This document shows positions 1-8,700 of a stretch of DNA of 64,000 nt, in pieces. This DNA is from Eubacteriaceae bacterium (GTDB taxonomy: Bacteria > Bacillota > Clostridia > Lachnospirales > Lachnospiraceae), in NCBI GenBank assembly GCA_910574015.1, contig CAJSYQ010000003.1, forward strand, positions 124,001 through 188,000. Reading direction: 5' to 3'. A program made the position numbers and the translations under genes. The notes beneath the pieces are model-generated. The model was given only the letters and a program-made list of their open reading frames with translations, did no database searches and was not told the DNA's origin. Each line of letters opens with the position of its first letter. Within the stretch, counting starts at the first letter, position 1.

Positions 1-339
1 AAACATATCTGTCAGGGGACGGAATATTTTCTGTATGTCGGTGATGGAGAGCACATTTTTAAAATAATAGAGAAAGATAAGTAAAAACATATGCTCTTTA
101 GAGTATTTTTTCTTCACAGGCGGCGGTAGAAAATTATTCTTAGTATAATTATTGATCATGGTCTTGGTCAGGATCTTGTCGTCGTCCATGCGTTTACATG
201 CTTCCAGATGCTCGTCCATAAATGTAGTGACCTGATCCATGTAAAGATCGATATTGGGAATATCCTCCGGACTGATAAAATCAATTTCGTTTAATTTGCG
301 GATAATATCCATAATGCTCTCTTCGTTTGAATGTTCCAT
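1..339 (-). CDS. DUF1836 domain protein (partial, C-terminus off the window)
   Basis: An open frame of 113 codons runs off the left edge with no stop. It starts with MEHSNEESIM and contains the segment KYSKEHMFLLIFLYYFKNVL followed by SITDIQKIF. This matches DUF1836, a family of small Firmicutes proteins with a predicted helix-turn-helix, usually thought to be regulators. The start ATG at 339 has GGAGG six bases upstream, and a sigma-A type promoter lies behind it. The family assignment is from recognition of the pattern; the target is unknown. Confidence 0.75.
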   Translation of the reverse strand, partial: MEHSNEESIMDIIRKLNEIDFISPEDIPNIDLYMDQVTTFMDEHLEACKRMDDDKILTKTMINNYTKNNFLPPPVKKKYSKEHMFLLIFLYYFKNVLSITDIQKIFRPLTDMF

Positions 340-408
340 AGTGCCTCCATTCATTTCTGCGCTGCCCTGCGCATATGATATATAAGATTGATATAAAACG
401 TCTTTCTA

Positions 409-437
409 AGTATAACGGATTTTGAAATGTAAGTCAA
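409..437 (-). promoter_or_regulatory. sigma-A promoter for the DUF1836 gene
   Basis: Read on the minus strand, TTGACT (437-432) is followed by 17 bases and TATACT (414-409), about 70 bases before the DUF1836 start. It stands nearly back to back with the plus-strand promoter at 447-475. Confidence 0.6.
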
Positions 438-446
438 ATTGGATAC

Positions 447-475
447 TTGACAAATAATAGGGCAATAGATAGAAT
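447..475 (+). promoter_or_regulatory. sigma-A promoter for the small membrane protein
   Basis: TTGACA (447-452), a 17-base spacer and TAGAAT (470-475) lie about 80 bases upstream of the gene at 554. Confidence 0.6.
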
Positions 476-553
476 AAAGTAGAAATCTGGTGATCTGAGA
501 CTGGTCACCGGGAAAAGAGTCGGGGTGGAGCAACATAAAAGGAGGAGAAGGAA

Positions 554-844
554 ATGGATGAAAACAATCATAACGGACCTGTTCAGTATGAACCGTCCGT
601 ACAAGTAGATAAGGACAAAGACGGTTACGCCACAGCTATCCTGGTTCTGGGAATCCTGTCCATCGTATGCTGCGCACCATGCGGTATTGTGGCATTGGCG
701 CTGCGGGCAGGCAGTAAGGATGAGATTTCAGACGATAAACAGGGAATGGTAACAGCAGGTTTTATTACTTCCATTATCGGCATCTGCCTGTGGGGAATTG
801 CCCTCTGCGGCCGCCTGTTAGTAGCTTTCCTGCAGATTCTATAA
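554..844 (+). CDS. DUF4190-like small membrane protein
   Basis: This 96-residue protein has a polar N-terminus (about residues 1-28) and two hydrophobic segments, about residues 28-50 (GYATAILVLGILSIVCCAPC) and 70-95. The hydrophobic start followed by GIVALALRAGSKDE, a short polar loop and a second helix is the layout of DUF4190 proteins. Function is unknown; it is probably an inner-membrane protein. The ribosome site AGGAGGAGAAGG precedes the ATG closely. Confidence 0.65.
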   Translation: MDENNHNGPVQYEPSVQVDKDKDGYATAILVLGILSIVCCAPCGIVALALRAGSKDEISDDKQGMVTAGFITSIIGICLWGIALCGRLLVAFLQIL

Positions 845-859
845 TATTGTACCGGTGCT

Positions 860-1378
860 TCATTCCTGCAAGCGCTGCCATAATTCTGTGAAAAACCGCA
901 GGACACCAAAAATCACAAAAATATAGGTTAATAGGTAGAGATAGACAGGCCGGGCTTTCATTCCATGGATCCGGCCAGGTAAGCAGAAAAGACTTCTTTC
1001 CCGTTTCTGAGAGAGAAGTTTTTTTGTATTACAGGTTCCATCAGAAGGTGTTTTTTTTAGCCGTATGATCCAGGAGGATAGAAACGCTGCCGTATGACTC
1101 AGCAGATACAGGAGATAAATTGCTGCACAGTACAGGATTGCAGGATTGTGGCGCAGGCTCAACAGAAGATCCCCCTGGAGAAGGGCAGTTACCGCCCTTG
1201 TGCAGCCGCACCCGGGACAGGAAAAGCCTGTAAGCGTGTGAAAGACGCAGGGAGGCAGAAACTGTGAAGGAATCCCGGAGCCGCTGCGGTAGAGGAGGGC
1301 GAGGCCGCCAAAGAGGGGCAGGAGAAACAGGCATCCCAAATAGATGCGTGTCTCCCTGCTGTGGATATTTACCTGCAT
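860..1378 (-). CDS. DUF2752 family membrane protein
   Basis: This 172-residue protein carries the DUF2752 signature, HTLTGFSCPGCGCTRAVTAL with Cys-Pro-Gly-Cys-Gly-Cys-Thr-Arg, followed by RHNPAILYCAAIYLLYLL. It has hydrophobic segments near residues 10-30, 75-100 and at the C-terminus (YLYLLTYIFVIFGVLRFF). The start ATG has AAGGAGGAGA upstream. The biochemical role is unknown. It converges with the small membrane gene at 554. Confidence 0.75.
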   Translation of the reverse strand: MQVNIHSRETRIYLGCLFLLPLFGGLALLYRSGSGIPSQFLPPCVFHTLTGFSCPGCGCTRAVTALLQGDLLLSLRHNPAILYCAAIYLLYLLSHTAAFLSSWIIRLKKTPSDGTCNTKKLLSQKRERSLFCLPGRIHGMKARPVYLYLLTYIFVIFGVLRFFTELWQRLQE

Positions 1379-1466
1379 CGCCGTCTCCTCCTTTTTTGTA
1401 AGCTGGTTCTATTATAAGAGAAAGTAAAAAAAGGGTCAAGATAATGCTGTATCCATGATAAATTGC

Positions 1467-1495
1467 TTGCAAGAGAATTCGTTAGATGGTATTCT
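1467..1495 (+). promoter_or_regulatory. putative promoter for rlmD
   Basis: TTGCAA (1467-1472), 17 bases and TATTCT (1490-1495) lie 66 bases upstream of the rlmD start. The match to consensus is moderate. Confidence 0.4.
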
Positions 1496-1561
1496 TTATT
1501 CTGACATCAGCTCTACGGTATTGGTTGAGCTGTATGAAAGAAGATGTGAGGACGATACAAG

Positions 1562-3046
1562 ATGAAGAAAAATGATTTCTATGAGGGAGACGTGGTCTCT
1601 CTAAAATTTCCCAATAAAGGCCGTGTGCAGGTAGAGGGAGAGGAGTTTCCGGTACTTGTGAAGAATACTCTGCCGGGCCAGAAAATAAAGTTTCAGCTGA
1701 AGAAGGCCAGAAAAAACCGTCCTGAAGGCGTACTGACGGAGGTGCTGAAACATTCTGAGATGGAGAATCAGCTGCCGCCCTGCCCACATTTTGCGGAGTG
1801 CGGAGGATGTTCCTATCAGACGATGGACTATGAAAACCAGAAGAAGCTGAAGCTCTCCCAGGTGCAGAAGCTTTTGACAGAAGTGTATCCGGATTTTCCG
1901 CTGCAGGACTGTCTGGCAAGTCCGAGACCATGGGAGTACCGCAATAAAATGGAGTTTTCCTTTGGGGACGAGGTGAAGAACGGTCCGCTGACCCTGGGAC
2001 TGCATAAACGGGGGAGCTTTTATGACATCCTTCCGGTACCGGAATGCCGTATTATCGATGCAGACCTTCGAAAAATCCTTACGGCCACCCTGTCATTTTT
2101 CCGGGAGAGACAAATCCCTTTCTACCACAAGATGAGCCATAAGGGAGTGCTGCGTCATCTTTTGGTGAGAAAGGCGTGGAACACAGGGCAGATTCTGGTA
2201 TGTCTGGTGACTACGTCCCAGTGGGTGCCGGGGAACGTACTTTCAGAGTACAGAGAGATCCTGCAGCAGATATCCTTAGAGGGAGAGTATGCGGGAGTCC
2301 TGCATATGATCAACGACAGTCTGTCAGATGTGGTCAGATCGGAGAAAACAGAGGTTTTGTCTGGCAGAGACTTTTTTTATGAGAAGGTGCTGGGACTGGA
2401 ATTTAAAATCTCTCCTTTTTCCTTTTTTCAGACCAATACTGCCGGTGCCAGGGTGTTGTATGAGAAAGTCCGCGAGTACATTGGAGATGTGGAGGGAAAG
2501 GTGGTTTATGACCTCTACAGCGGTACAGGAACCATTGCCCAGATCCTGGCGCCAGTGGCAAAGAAGGTGGCAGGGATTGAGATTGTGGAAGAGGCAGTGG
2601 AGGCAGCGCGGGAAAATGCAGAGAGAAACGGACTGGGGAATTGTGAATTCCTGGCGGGAGATGTGCTGAAGCTGCTGGATCAGATTGAGGAGAAGCCGGA
2701 TACTATTGTATTGGATCCGCCGCGGGAGGGAATCCATCCCAAGGCGATTACGAAGATTCTTGACTATGGTGTGGAGAGGATCGTGTATATCTCCTGCAAG
2801 CCCACATCCCTGGCCAGGGATCTGGAGGTGTTTCTGCAGTACGGATATGTGCCGGTAAGGGCAGAGTGTGTGGATATGTTCCCCTGGACAAGGGGGATTG
2901 AGACGGTAGTTCAGTTGGTCAACATTGGTGTAAAGCCCGATTATACGGTGCGTTTGGAGGTTGATGTAGATGAATTCTACAAGACCGTAGGCGAAGAAAA
3001 AAGACACTTCGTTAAGCCTGACCAGAATAACAAAAAAGATAAGTAA
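1562..3046 (+). CDS. rlmD: 23S rRNA (uracil-5-)-methyltransferase RlmD/RumA
   Basis: This 494-residue SAM-dependent enzyme methylates C5 of a uridine in 23S rRNA. It has an N-terminal TRAM RNA-binding region (about 5-60), an iron-sulfur motif CPHFAECGGC with a later Cys in VPECRIID, the SAM motif YDLYSGTGTIAQ, the DPPREG motif, and the catalytic Cys in YISCKPTSLARD. The C-terminus extends past the usual ETVVQL ending by a charged tail (KPDYTVRLEVDVDEF and on). The 3' end of rumA is a known ICE target in Firmicutes, so this tail may have been altered by insertion; that part is inference. A terminator follows. Confidence 0.93.
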   Translation: MKKNDFYEGDVVSLKFPNKGRVQVEGEEFPVLVKNTLPGQKIKFQLKKARKNRPEGVLTEVLKHSEMENQLPPCPHFAECGGCSYQTMDYENQKKLKLSQVQKLLTEVYPDFPLQDCLASPRPWEYRNKMEFSFGDEVKNGPLTLGLHKRGSFYDILPVPECRIIDADLRKILTATLSFFRERQIPFYHKMSHKGVLRHLLVRKAWNTGQILVCLVTTSQWVPGNVLSEYREILQQISLEGEYAGVLHMINDSLSDVVRSEKTEVLSGRDFFYEKVLGLEFKISPFSFFQTNTAGARVLYEKVREYIGDVEGKVVYDLYSGTGTIAQILAPVAKKVAGIEIVEEAVEAARENAERNGLGNCEFLAGDVLKLLDQIEEKPDTIVLDPPREGIHPKAITKILDYGVERIVYISCKPTSLARDLEVFLQYGYVPVRAECVDMFPWTRGIETVVQLVNIGVKPDYTVRLEVDVDEFYKTVGEEKRHFVKPDQNNKKDK

Positions 3047-3088
3047 AACACTGATATTTAGGGCATCGGAAAAGAGAATAAGATTTTT

Positions 3089-3136
3089 AAAGACCTGATT
3101 ATGATATCGAATGGGTATTGTAATCAGGTCTTTTTT
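3089..3136 (+). terminator. rho-independent terminator of rlmD
   Basis: The arms AGACCTGATTA (3091-3101) and TAATCAGGTCT (3121-3131) are perfectly complementary and are followed by a T run (3131-3136). Confidence 0.85.
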
Positions 3137-3180
3137 GTTTTCTGGGAAAGGGGGAATTTCTTGAGATGAGAACCGTATTT

Positions 3181-3790
3181 TTAGGATTGCGGGCACCACC
3201 ATCATTTGGTGGATATAGCCACCACCAGAGTGTTAGACGGTAGTTTGGGTGCATGTTATGATGTGTACAACAAATAAATCTGATGGCGATATTTTGATAT
3301 GGCGGTCAGGTTTCATATCACCCACGAAGTTGGAAAGCTCCGATGTGTTTCCGGACAATAATCAGTCGAAGGTTTGCCAGGTGTACCGAAGGATCTAGCG
3401 ATGAAGGTCAAGCGAATCACGGACACTTTAAAAGTAAGTGAGCACAAGTTGTTATCATGGCGGAGCGATAATAACCCACGGAGGGATAAAATTGCATTTA
3501 TGCAATTGCATAAATGCAACAGGTATTCCTTATCCTCGAAATGGCATGAGAGGAGATAGTCGTTTGGACGGCGTCGTGAACACGAAAGTGTCAATGGATG
3601 GCAAAAGTCATCGCCATGAAATGTCGAACATTTTGTGGTAGTGGGTCCCATGTGTACGGGCGTAAGGGGGACTGGAGACAGTCAGAGGTGCACCTACATA
3701 ACCGGATTAGGTTATGAATCATGCAGGATGCTGTAATCTGCATCATATGTTTTAAGTACCCGAGCTTATATTCATATCATCTGTTGGGGC
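3181..3790 (+). ncRNA. candidate large structured non-coding RNA
   Basis: There is no convincing gene between the rlmD terminator and 3825. The stretch is full of compact hairpins: CCACCA/TGGTGG (3196-3212), ACAC-GAAA-GTGT (3580-3591), AAATGT-CGA-ACATTT (3619-3633), GACTG-GAGA-CAGTC (3670-3683), CATAACC/GGTTATG (3697-3716) and ATGCAG/CTGCAT (3721-3743), plus a 28-bp perfect palindrome (3492-3519). The GAAA and GAGA loops are GNRA tetraloops only when read on the plus strand, which suggests the direction of transcription. I see no group II intron domain V. Large ornate RNAs of mobile elements (ROOL, GOLLD types) are possible relatives, but I cannot match the sequence to a known class. Ends are approximate. 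Confidence 0.45.
3492..3519. repeat. 28-bp perfect palindrome
   Basis: TTGCATTTATGCAA is followed directly by its exact reverse complement. It lies inside the putative structured RNA and could be a long hairpin or a protein-binding site. Confidence 0.8.
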
Positions 3791-3824
3791 AGGCTTCCTG
3801 CAGGAAAAGGAGGAATGCCTAAAG

Positions 3825-4130
3825 ATGAATGGTGTAGGTGGCAAAGAAGAGAGGCAGCTTATTAAGGAAATATGGCTTGATGATATTCAAAGTTTCAAAG
3901 CACATTATGGCTGTCTGGATTGCTTACATAAGGACCGGTGCCATGAGTGTTTTTCTCTCGGACGATGTATAATCGTTGATAATCCCGAAATCAACGGTAT
4001 GATACAATCGGGAAGAGGAAGATGTGAAGGGTGTCCTTATGGCAATGGAACAGGAACCTGCTTTGGATTTTGTATCAGAGCCATTCTTAATGAATACAGA
4101 ATAAAAGGATTCAGGAATGGAGGAAAATAA
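3825..4130 (+). CDS. Cys-rich protein upstream of the ParM-like gene
   Basis: This 101-residue protein has about ten cysteines in clusters: CLDCLHKDRCHECFSLGRC near residues 25-45, then CEGCPYGNGTGTCFGFC near 67-85. Such pairs suggest a zinc- or metal-binding fold. I do not recognise the family. AGGAGG lies upstream of the ATG. The stop overlaps the ribosome site of the ParM-like gene, so the two are probably translationally coupled; a link to segregation or element maintenance is inference from this position only. Confidence 0.6.
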   Translation: MNGVGGKEERQLIKEIWLDDIQSFKAHYGCLDCLHKDRCHECFSLGRCIIVDNPEINGMIQSGRGRCEGCPYGNGTGTCFGFCIRAILNEYRIKGFRNGGK

Positions 4131-4131
4131 A

Positions 4132-5064
4132 ATGGATACAAATATTCAGATTATTGGAGTAGACAATGGTAATTCACAGCACAAGACGAGACATACCTGT
4201 TTTACAACGGGGATTGCTCTTGTAGACGATAACCCTATCGTATATGACAACATATTAGATTACAATGGCAAATGTTACCGTATTGGTGGTGACAGAATTA
4301 ATGTTCAGGATGACAAAGTCTGCAATGAGAATTTCTATCTGCTGACATTGGCTTCCATAGCCAGGGAACTTAATGCAAGAGGAACAGAGGCAGTCCGGAA
4401 GAACCATATCATACTTGCAGCCGGACTTCCCATTGGAAGATATGGTGCGGAGAAAAAAGCATTTCGCAATTATCTTTTGAAGAACCGTATGGTACGCTTT
4501 CGTTATGAGAAAAAAGAATATGTAATCTTCATAGAAGATGTACTTGTTTATCCGCAGTGCTATGGTGCGATTGTGGGCAGGCTTCCGATGATGACAGGGC
4601 AGGAGATTGTGGTAGACATTGGATCATGGACGATAGACATCATGAAAGTGACTGACAGAGTCCCGGATCAGGCGACCATAGCGACAGACCCTAATGGTAT
4701 CATTACCTGTATGAGGAGGATTCAGGAAGTATGTGTTGCTCAGACAAATGAGAAGATTGATGAGTATATGATCCGTGAATTTATCACAAAGGGAGATGTC
4801 AGGCTGGATCAGGAGTTTGTGGATATTATGGCAAAGGAATTTACCAGATATACGAAAGGGATATTCAGAAATCTTGCTGAGAGAGGTATCAATGTCAGAA
4901 CCACACCGATTACTTTTGTCGGCGGTGGTGCGGTTCTTATGAAGAGGTATGCCGGAATCGACCAGAAGAATGTATCATATGTGGAAGATGTAAAGGCAAA
5001 TGCAATCGGCTATGAGGCACTGGCGGGGCTGTATCTGAATGCACAGAGGAAAAAGGAAGCGTAG
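4132..5064 (+). CDS. ParM/StbA-like actin-fold ATPase
   Basis: This 310-residue protein has actin-family phosphate loops: IGVDNGNSQHKT near the N-terminus (phosphate 1), VVDIGSWTIDIM near residue 160 (phosphate 2) and FVGGGAVLMKRY near residue 263 (adenosine motif). ParM-type proteins polymerise to push replicated DNA copies apart. The ATG at 4132 was chosen because GGAGG at 4119-4123 fits it; an ATG 15 bases upstream lacks a site. The next gene looks like its DNA-binding partner. Several Firmicutes ICEs carry such a pair, which suggests a phase of extrachromosomal maintenance. Confidence 0.8.
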   Translation: MDTNIQIIGVDNGNSQHKTRHTCFTTGIALVDDNPIVYDNILDYNGKCYRIGGDRINVQDDKVCNENFYLLTLASIARELNARGTEAVRKNHIILAAGLPIGRYGAEKKAFRNYLLKNRMVRFRYEKKEYVIFIEDVLVYPQCYGAIVGRLPMMTGQEIVVDIGSWTIDIMKVTDRVPDQATIATDPNGIITCMRRIQEVCVAQTNEKIDEYMIREFITKGDVRLDQEFVDIMAKEFTRYTKGIFRNLAERGINVRTTPITFVGGGAVLMKRYAGIDQKNVSYVEDVKANAIGYEALAGLYLNAQRKKEA

Positions 5065-5074
5065 GTGATGTGAT

Positions 5075-5527
5075 ATGGCAGATTATATGCATTTTTCGCT
5101 CAGGCTGAACAGGGATATACCGGAACATAAGAGGATTATAAAGTTCCTTGATGAGATGGATCCGGGCAAATATAAGTCTAAGACGGCTTTTCTGGCTTCT
5201 GCGATTTCGTTTTATATTGCATGCATTGAGGATGGTTCTTTAGAGAAGCTGGAAGACAGAAAGTTCAGGGAACATGCCACGGATTATGTAACAAGAGACG
5301 AGTTTAATGCAAGGTTTGAAGGGTTATCCGATTCCATAGAAAAGAAAATTTACAGGGAAATCATTTCAGCTTATATCAAAACTCCGATTTCGGCATCTGC
5401 CATGGAGCCGGAAAATCAAAAAGATGCATCAGGGTATGGGGCAGATGATACAACACTTGAGAAAGATCTTGAACAGTATGCAGGAGTTATGGACAGCATA
5501 ATGAGCTGGAGTTCCGATGATTCCTGA
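5075..5527 (+). CDS. ParR-like partner of the actin-fold ATPase
   Basis: This 150-residue protein starts 10 bases after the ParM-like stop. Its N-terminus (FSLRLNRDIPEHKRIIKFLD, then KSKTAFLASAISFYI) fits a ribbon-helix-helix DNA-binding fold, and the acidic C-terminal half would suit binding to the filament. This is the layout of plasmid ParR proteins, which bind centromere repeats. Sequence alone does not prove it; operon position is the main support. A possible binding target is the GGGTGCA repeat family at 13334-13540 and 3244. Confidence 0.6.
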   Translation: MADYMHFSLRLNRDIPEHKRIIKFLDEMDPGKYKSKTAFLASAISFYIACIEDGSLEKLEDRKFREHATDYVTRDEFNARFEGLSDSIEKKIYREIISAYIKTPISASAMEPENQKDASGYGADDTTLEKDLEQYAGVMDSIMSWSSDDS

Positions 5528-5542
5528 GAGGAGGTGAGGGCG

Positions 5543-5596
5543 ATGAGACAGTTTGCAAGACTGGTAACATATCAGTTTTATCTTATGGCGATGTAA
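5543..5596 (+). CDS. 17-residue leader-type ORF
   Basis: ATG at 5543 has a very strong site (GAGGAGGTGAGGGCG) and encodes MRQFARLVTYQFYLMAM before TAA. A hairpin followed by a T-rich run comes 34 bases later and the long surface-protein gene starts after that. The order of strong site, tiny peptide, hairpin and gene is like an attenuation leader. It may also be a functional small peptide or chance. Confidence 0.4.
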   Translation: MRQFARLVTYQFYLMAM

Positions 5597-5629
5597 CAAT
5601 TAAATAATCAATCTGAACAATAGACGGTA

Positions 5630-5664
5630 AAAGGTATGCCATGCGTGGTGTACCTTTTTCTTTT
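5630..5664 (+). terminator. hairpin with T-rich tail upstream of the surface-protein gene
   Basis: AAAGGTATGCCA (5630-5641) pairs with TGGTGTACCTTT (5646-5657) with two wobble pairs and a 4-base loop, followed by a T-rich stretch. It may end the parM-parR transcript or attenuate the next gene. Confidence 0.55.
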
Positions 5665-5702
5665 ATGGTCGAACAGATTGGGGCACAAAAAAGGAGGTTC
5701 AA

Positions 5703-8700
5703 ATGAACAAAATTAAGCGGAAGTTAGCCTTGTTTATGGCGATGGTGTTTTCTGTCAGTACATTCGGGCAGACAGGCATAGCTGCATTTGCAGCAGCAGG
5801 GGGCATGGATGGAAAAGAGGAGATTGCCCTTTATGATAAGGATGTGAGGACAGACCTTGATGAGGATGAGGTTGCAAAGGCAGAGGATATCAATGTGCTG
5901 ATTGATTCTGATTACGATGTAAGGGATGTTAAGGATGGTATCAGTTTTGATGATACCAAAGTCTCGGTTGCCTATGCGGAAGATATGGGAAATTTTGAAC
6001 TGTCTAAAGCTGGCAGATATGATACTTATTATCTGGTAGAGCCTTTCAGTGGAAAGAAGCCATATCTGATACACAGGATTGTGACGGTAGACGAGCCGGA
6101 TATTCCAGAGGCACCAAAAGAAGAAAGCACGGAAGAAGAGGAGAATGAAGACGATGAACCTGACCCTGTGGTCGGAGAAGAGCGTAATCCCGAAGAGCTT
6201 CCCCTTTCAGCGGGCGAACTTGAAAATATCCAGAGCAGCACGGCTACCTTCAGTATTATCCTTGATGATAATCAGGATGCCGAATTGATTGAAGAAGGAA
6301 TTGACCCAGAAATGGGAGCGGTGGAGGAAACTCTTAAAGAGGATGCCTCCGGTGGAGACAGTGCATCGGCAGATACAGGCTTTTTTAGTAAAGTAGGCTC
6401 TCTTCTTTCAAAGGCTGTGGATGTTGTATTTCCCACTACGGTAGCCCATGCAGCAGAGAATAAAAATAAAATGAAGGTATCTTACTCCGGCTATGCGGGA
6501 TACTGTGGTCACAGGACAGGTATCAAATATATCTCTGAGGAGGGAGATTATCATAAGCATCTTGTTTACTGCATGGATATGAAGAAAAATACCACGAATG
6601 GAACAGTAGATGCAGGCGGAAAGATTAAGGCAAAGATCACGTTCTGTCTGGTCAACGGTGCGAGGTCACTTGGTGGCAAGTGCCATACATCTAAGTATTC
6701 ATCAGGCACAGCGGCAGCAGATTATTTTATCACGAGTGCAGCAATCCACGTCTTAAACGGTGAAGTAAAGCTTTCGTATTATAATGACGGAAGCGGTGTG
6801 TATAAGAACATCGAGCAGATGGTAAAGGATGCCAATAACCTTGATAAGTCGAAATACAACATGGAGACAGGCCTTACCAAGAGCGTCACATATACCATAG
6901 AACCTGCAAGGACAGAGTGGAAGGATATGGGTGACGGTCTTTATAGAACCGTGGATAAGTTTGTGCGTACAAAAAGCGGCACAATAACAGATGTGAAGTA
7001 TCAGGTCAAGGGTGTTCCGTCTGGTCTTACGGTAGGAGAATCAAAGAAAGATTCCGGTGATATTGACGATGACAGTGACCTGAAAAAATACGATCTTTGT
7101 GTGGCACAGACGGATGCTGACAAGGCTTCTTCTAATTTTTATCTGTTCTGCAACGAAAAAGCGATGAAGAAAATCAATGACGCTGACAGCGTGATTAAGG
7201 TCGTTGCTCAAGCGTATTCTAATGAAAAGGGAGGACGTAAGTGGACTCCTACGGTTGTATCGCAGCAGAAGATCACGTTTTTAGAGGATTTTAACCCGGT
7301 ATCTGCAAAGGCATCGGTAAAGGTGACTTCTAAGTTTCAGCTTGGTTCTATCTCCATCAAGAAGATAGATAAAAATACAGGAGTTCCGGTTGACGGTGCT
7401 TCCTATTATATGTATGAGGATGCAGACTGTAATGAGTTCCTTTGTGAATTAAAAGGAACCGGTGGTGGATATTATGCTTCCGGGGTGGAGACACTGACAC
7501 AAAATAAGTATTATCTGGTAGAGATGGAAAATCCTGATGGCTATCAGCTTGACGAGATGGTGCATGAGGTAGATATATCCTGCTTTACCATATATGACGC
7601 TGACGGAAAGGTAATCCGGAAGGGTAAGGATTTTATCCACGAAGAGGAGTCTGAATATGTCGGAGTTATGATTGGCAAGAAGGATTCCTTTACGGGAAAA
7701 GAGATTACTACGGCAGGTTTTGCGGTATTTGGTGATGCAGCATGTACGCAGAGGACGGTAGTGGAAGCAGGAAAAGATGATACGTTAGTGCCGGTATTCC
7801 ATTATGATGAGGATCTGGGAGCAGCTGTGTCAGCAGGCTTTAAGAAAACACAGAACACTTATTATGTCAAAGAAGTCGAAATACCTGACGGGTATTCCAG
7901 GCTTAACACGGTCTGGGAAGTGCAGCCGGACAATGGAGAGACGTTCTATAAGGATGTGACGAATACTCCGATTCGCTGTGATGTTGTGGCGAAAAAGAAA
8001 CAAAAGACGGAAGGGCTTATGGGTGATGCAACCTTAGTTGGTGCAACTTATGGTTTGTATGCATCGGAAGATATCAAATATCCGGATGGTTCCGGTACGG
8101 TCACATACAATGCCGCTGATCCAATCAGGTCTGATAAGGGCACCGATTTTAAGTTCAGTGATGTGACTGCAACAAAGGATGCTTTGCTTGCAACAGTAAA
8201 GACAGATGGCAATACGGAGTTTTCATTCAGCAATCTGTATTATGGCAATTATTATATTAAGGAGATTGAGTCGAGCGTAGGATGTCTTTTAGATACTACG
8301 GTGTATGACCTGAAATACAGGGAGGCAGAGGATATACATTCGGATATCTCCTTGAAACAGGAAGTGTATGAGGATGTGATAAAACAGCCGTTTGAGATCA
8401 TCAAAGTGTCAACAGACGGTGACACGGGAGAGACGGACAAAGTGCAGGGAGCGGAATTTACCGTCAAGCTCATTTCGGAAATCAATGAAAAGGGATGGGA
8501 TGGAGCAGCAACGTATGATACCCTGATAACCGATGAAAAGGGGTATGCGAGGTCAAAGGAACTTCCCTTTGGTGAGTATCTGGTCAAAGAGACGAAAGTT
8601 CCAAAGGATCTTTATAAGACAGATGATTTTACGGTCAAAGTCACAGAGGATTCGAGGGAACCGCAGCCATGGAGAACACTTAACGATGCTCCTTTTAAGT

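Noticed and set aside
2324-3205. Long minus-strand frame (293 codons) opposite rlmD
   Set aside because: It lies antisense to a clear rlmD coding region, has no recognisable domain, and crosses the rlmD terminator; it is a shadow of the real gene.
3313-3651. Short frames on both strands in the gene-free region
   Set aside because: No ribosome sites, no recognisable motifs, and they run through the hairpins and the 28-bp palindrome; RNA structure explains the region better.
3181-3790. Group II intron
   Set aside because: No domain V sequence, no boundary consensus at the 3' end and no reverse transcriptase gene nearby.
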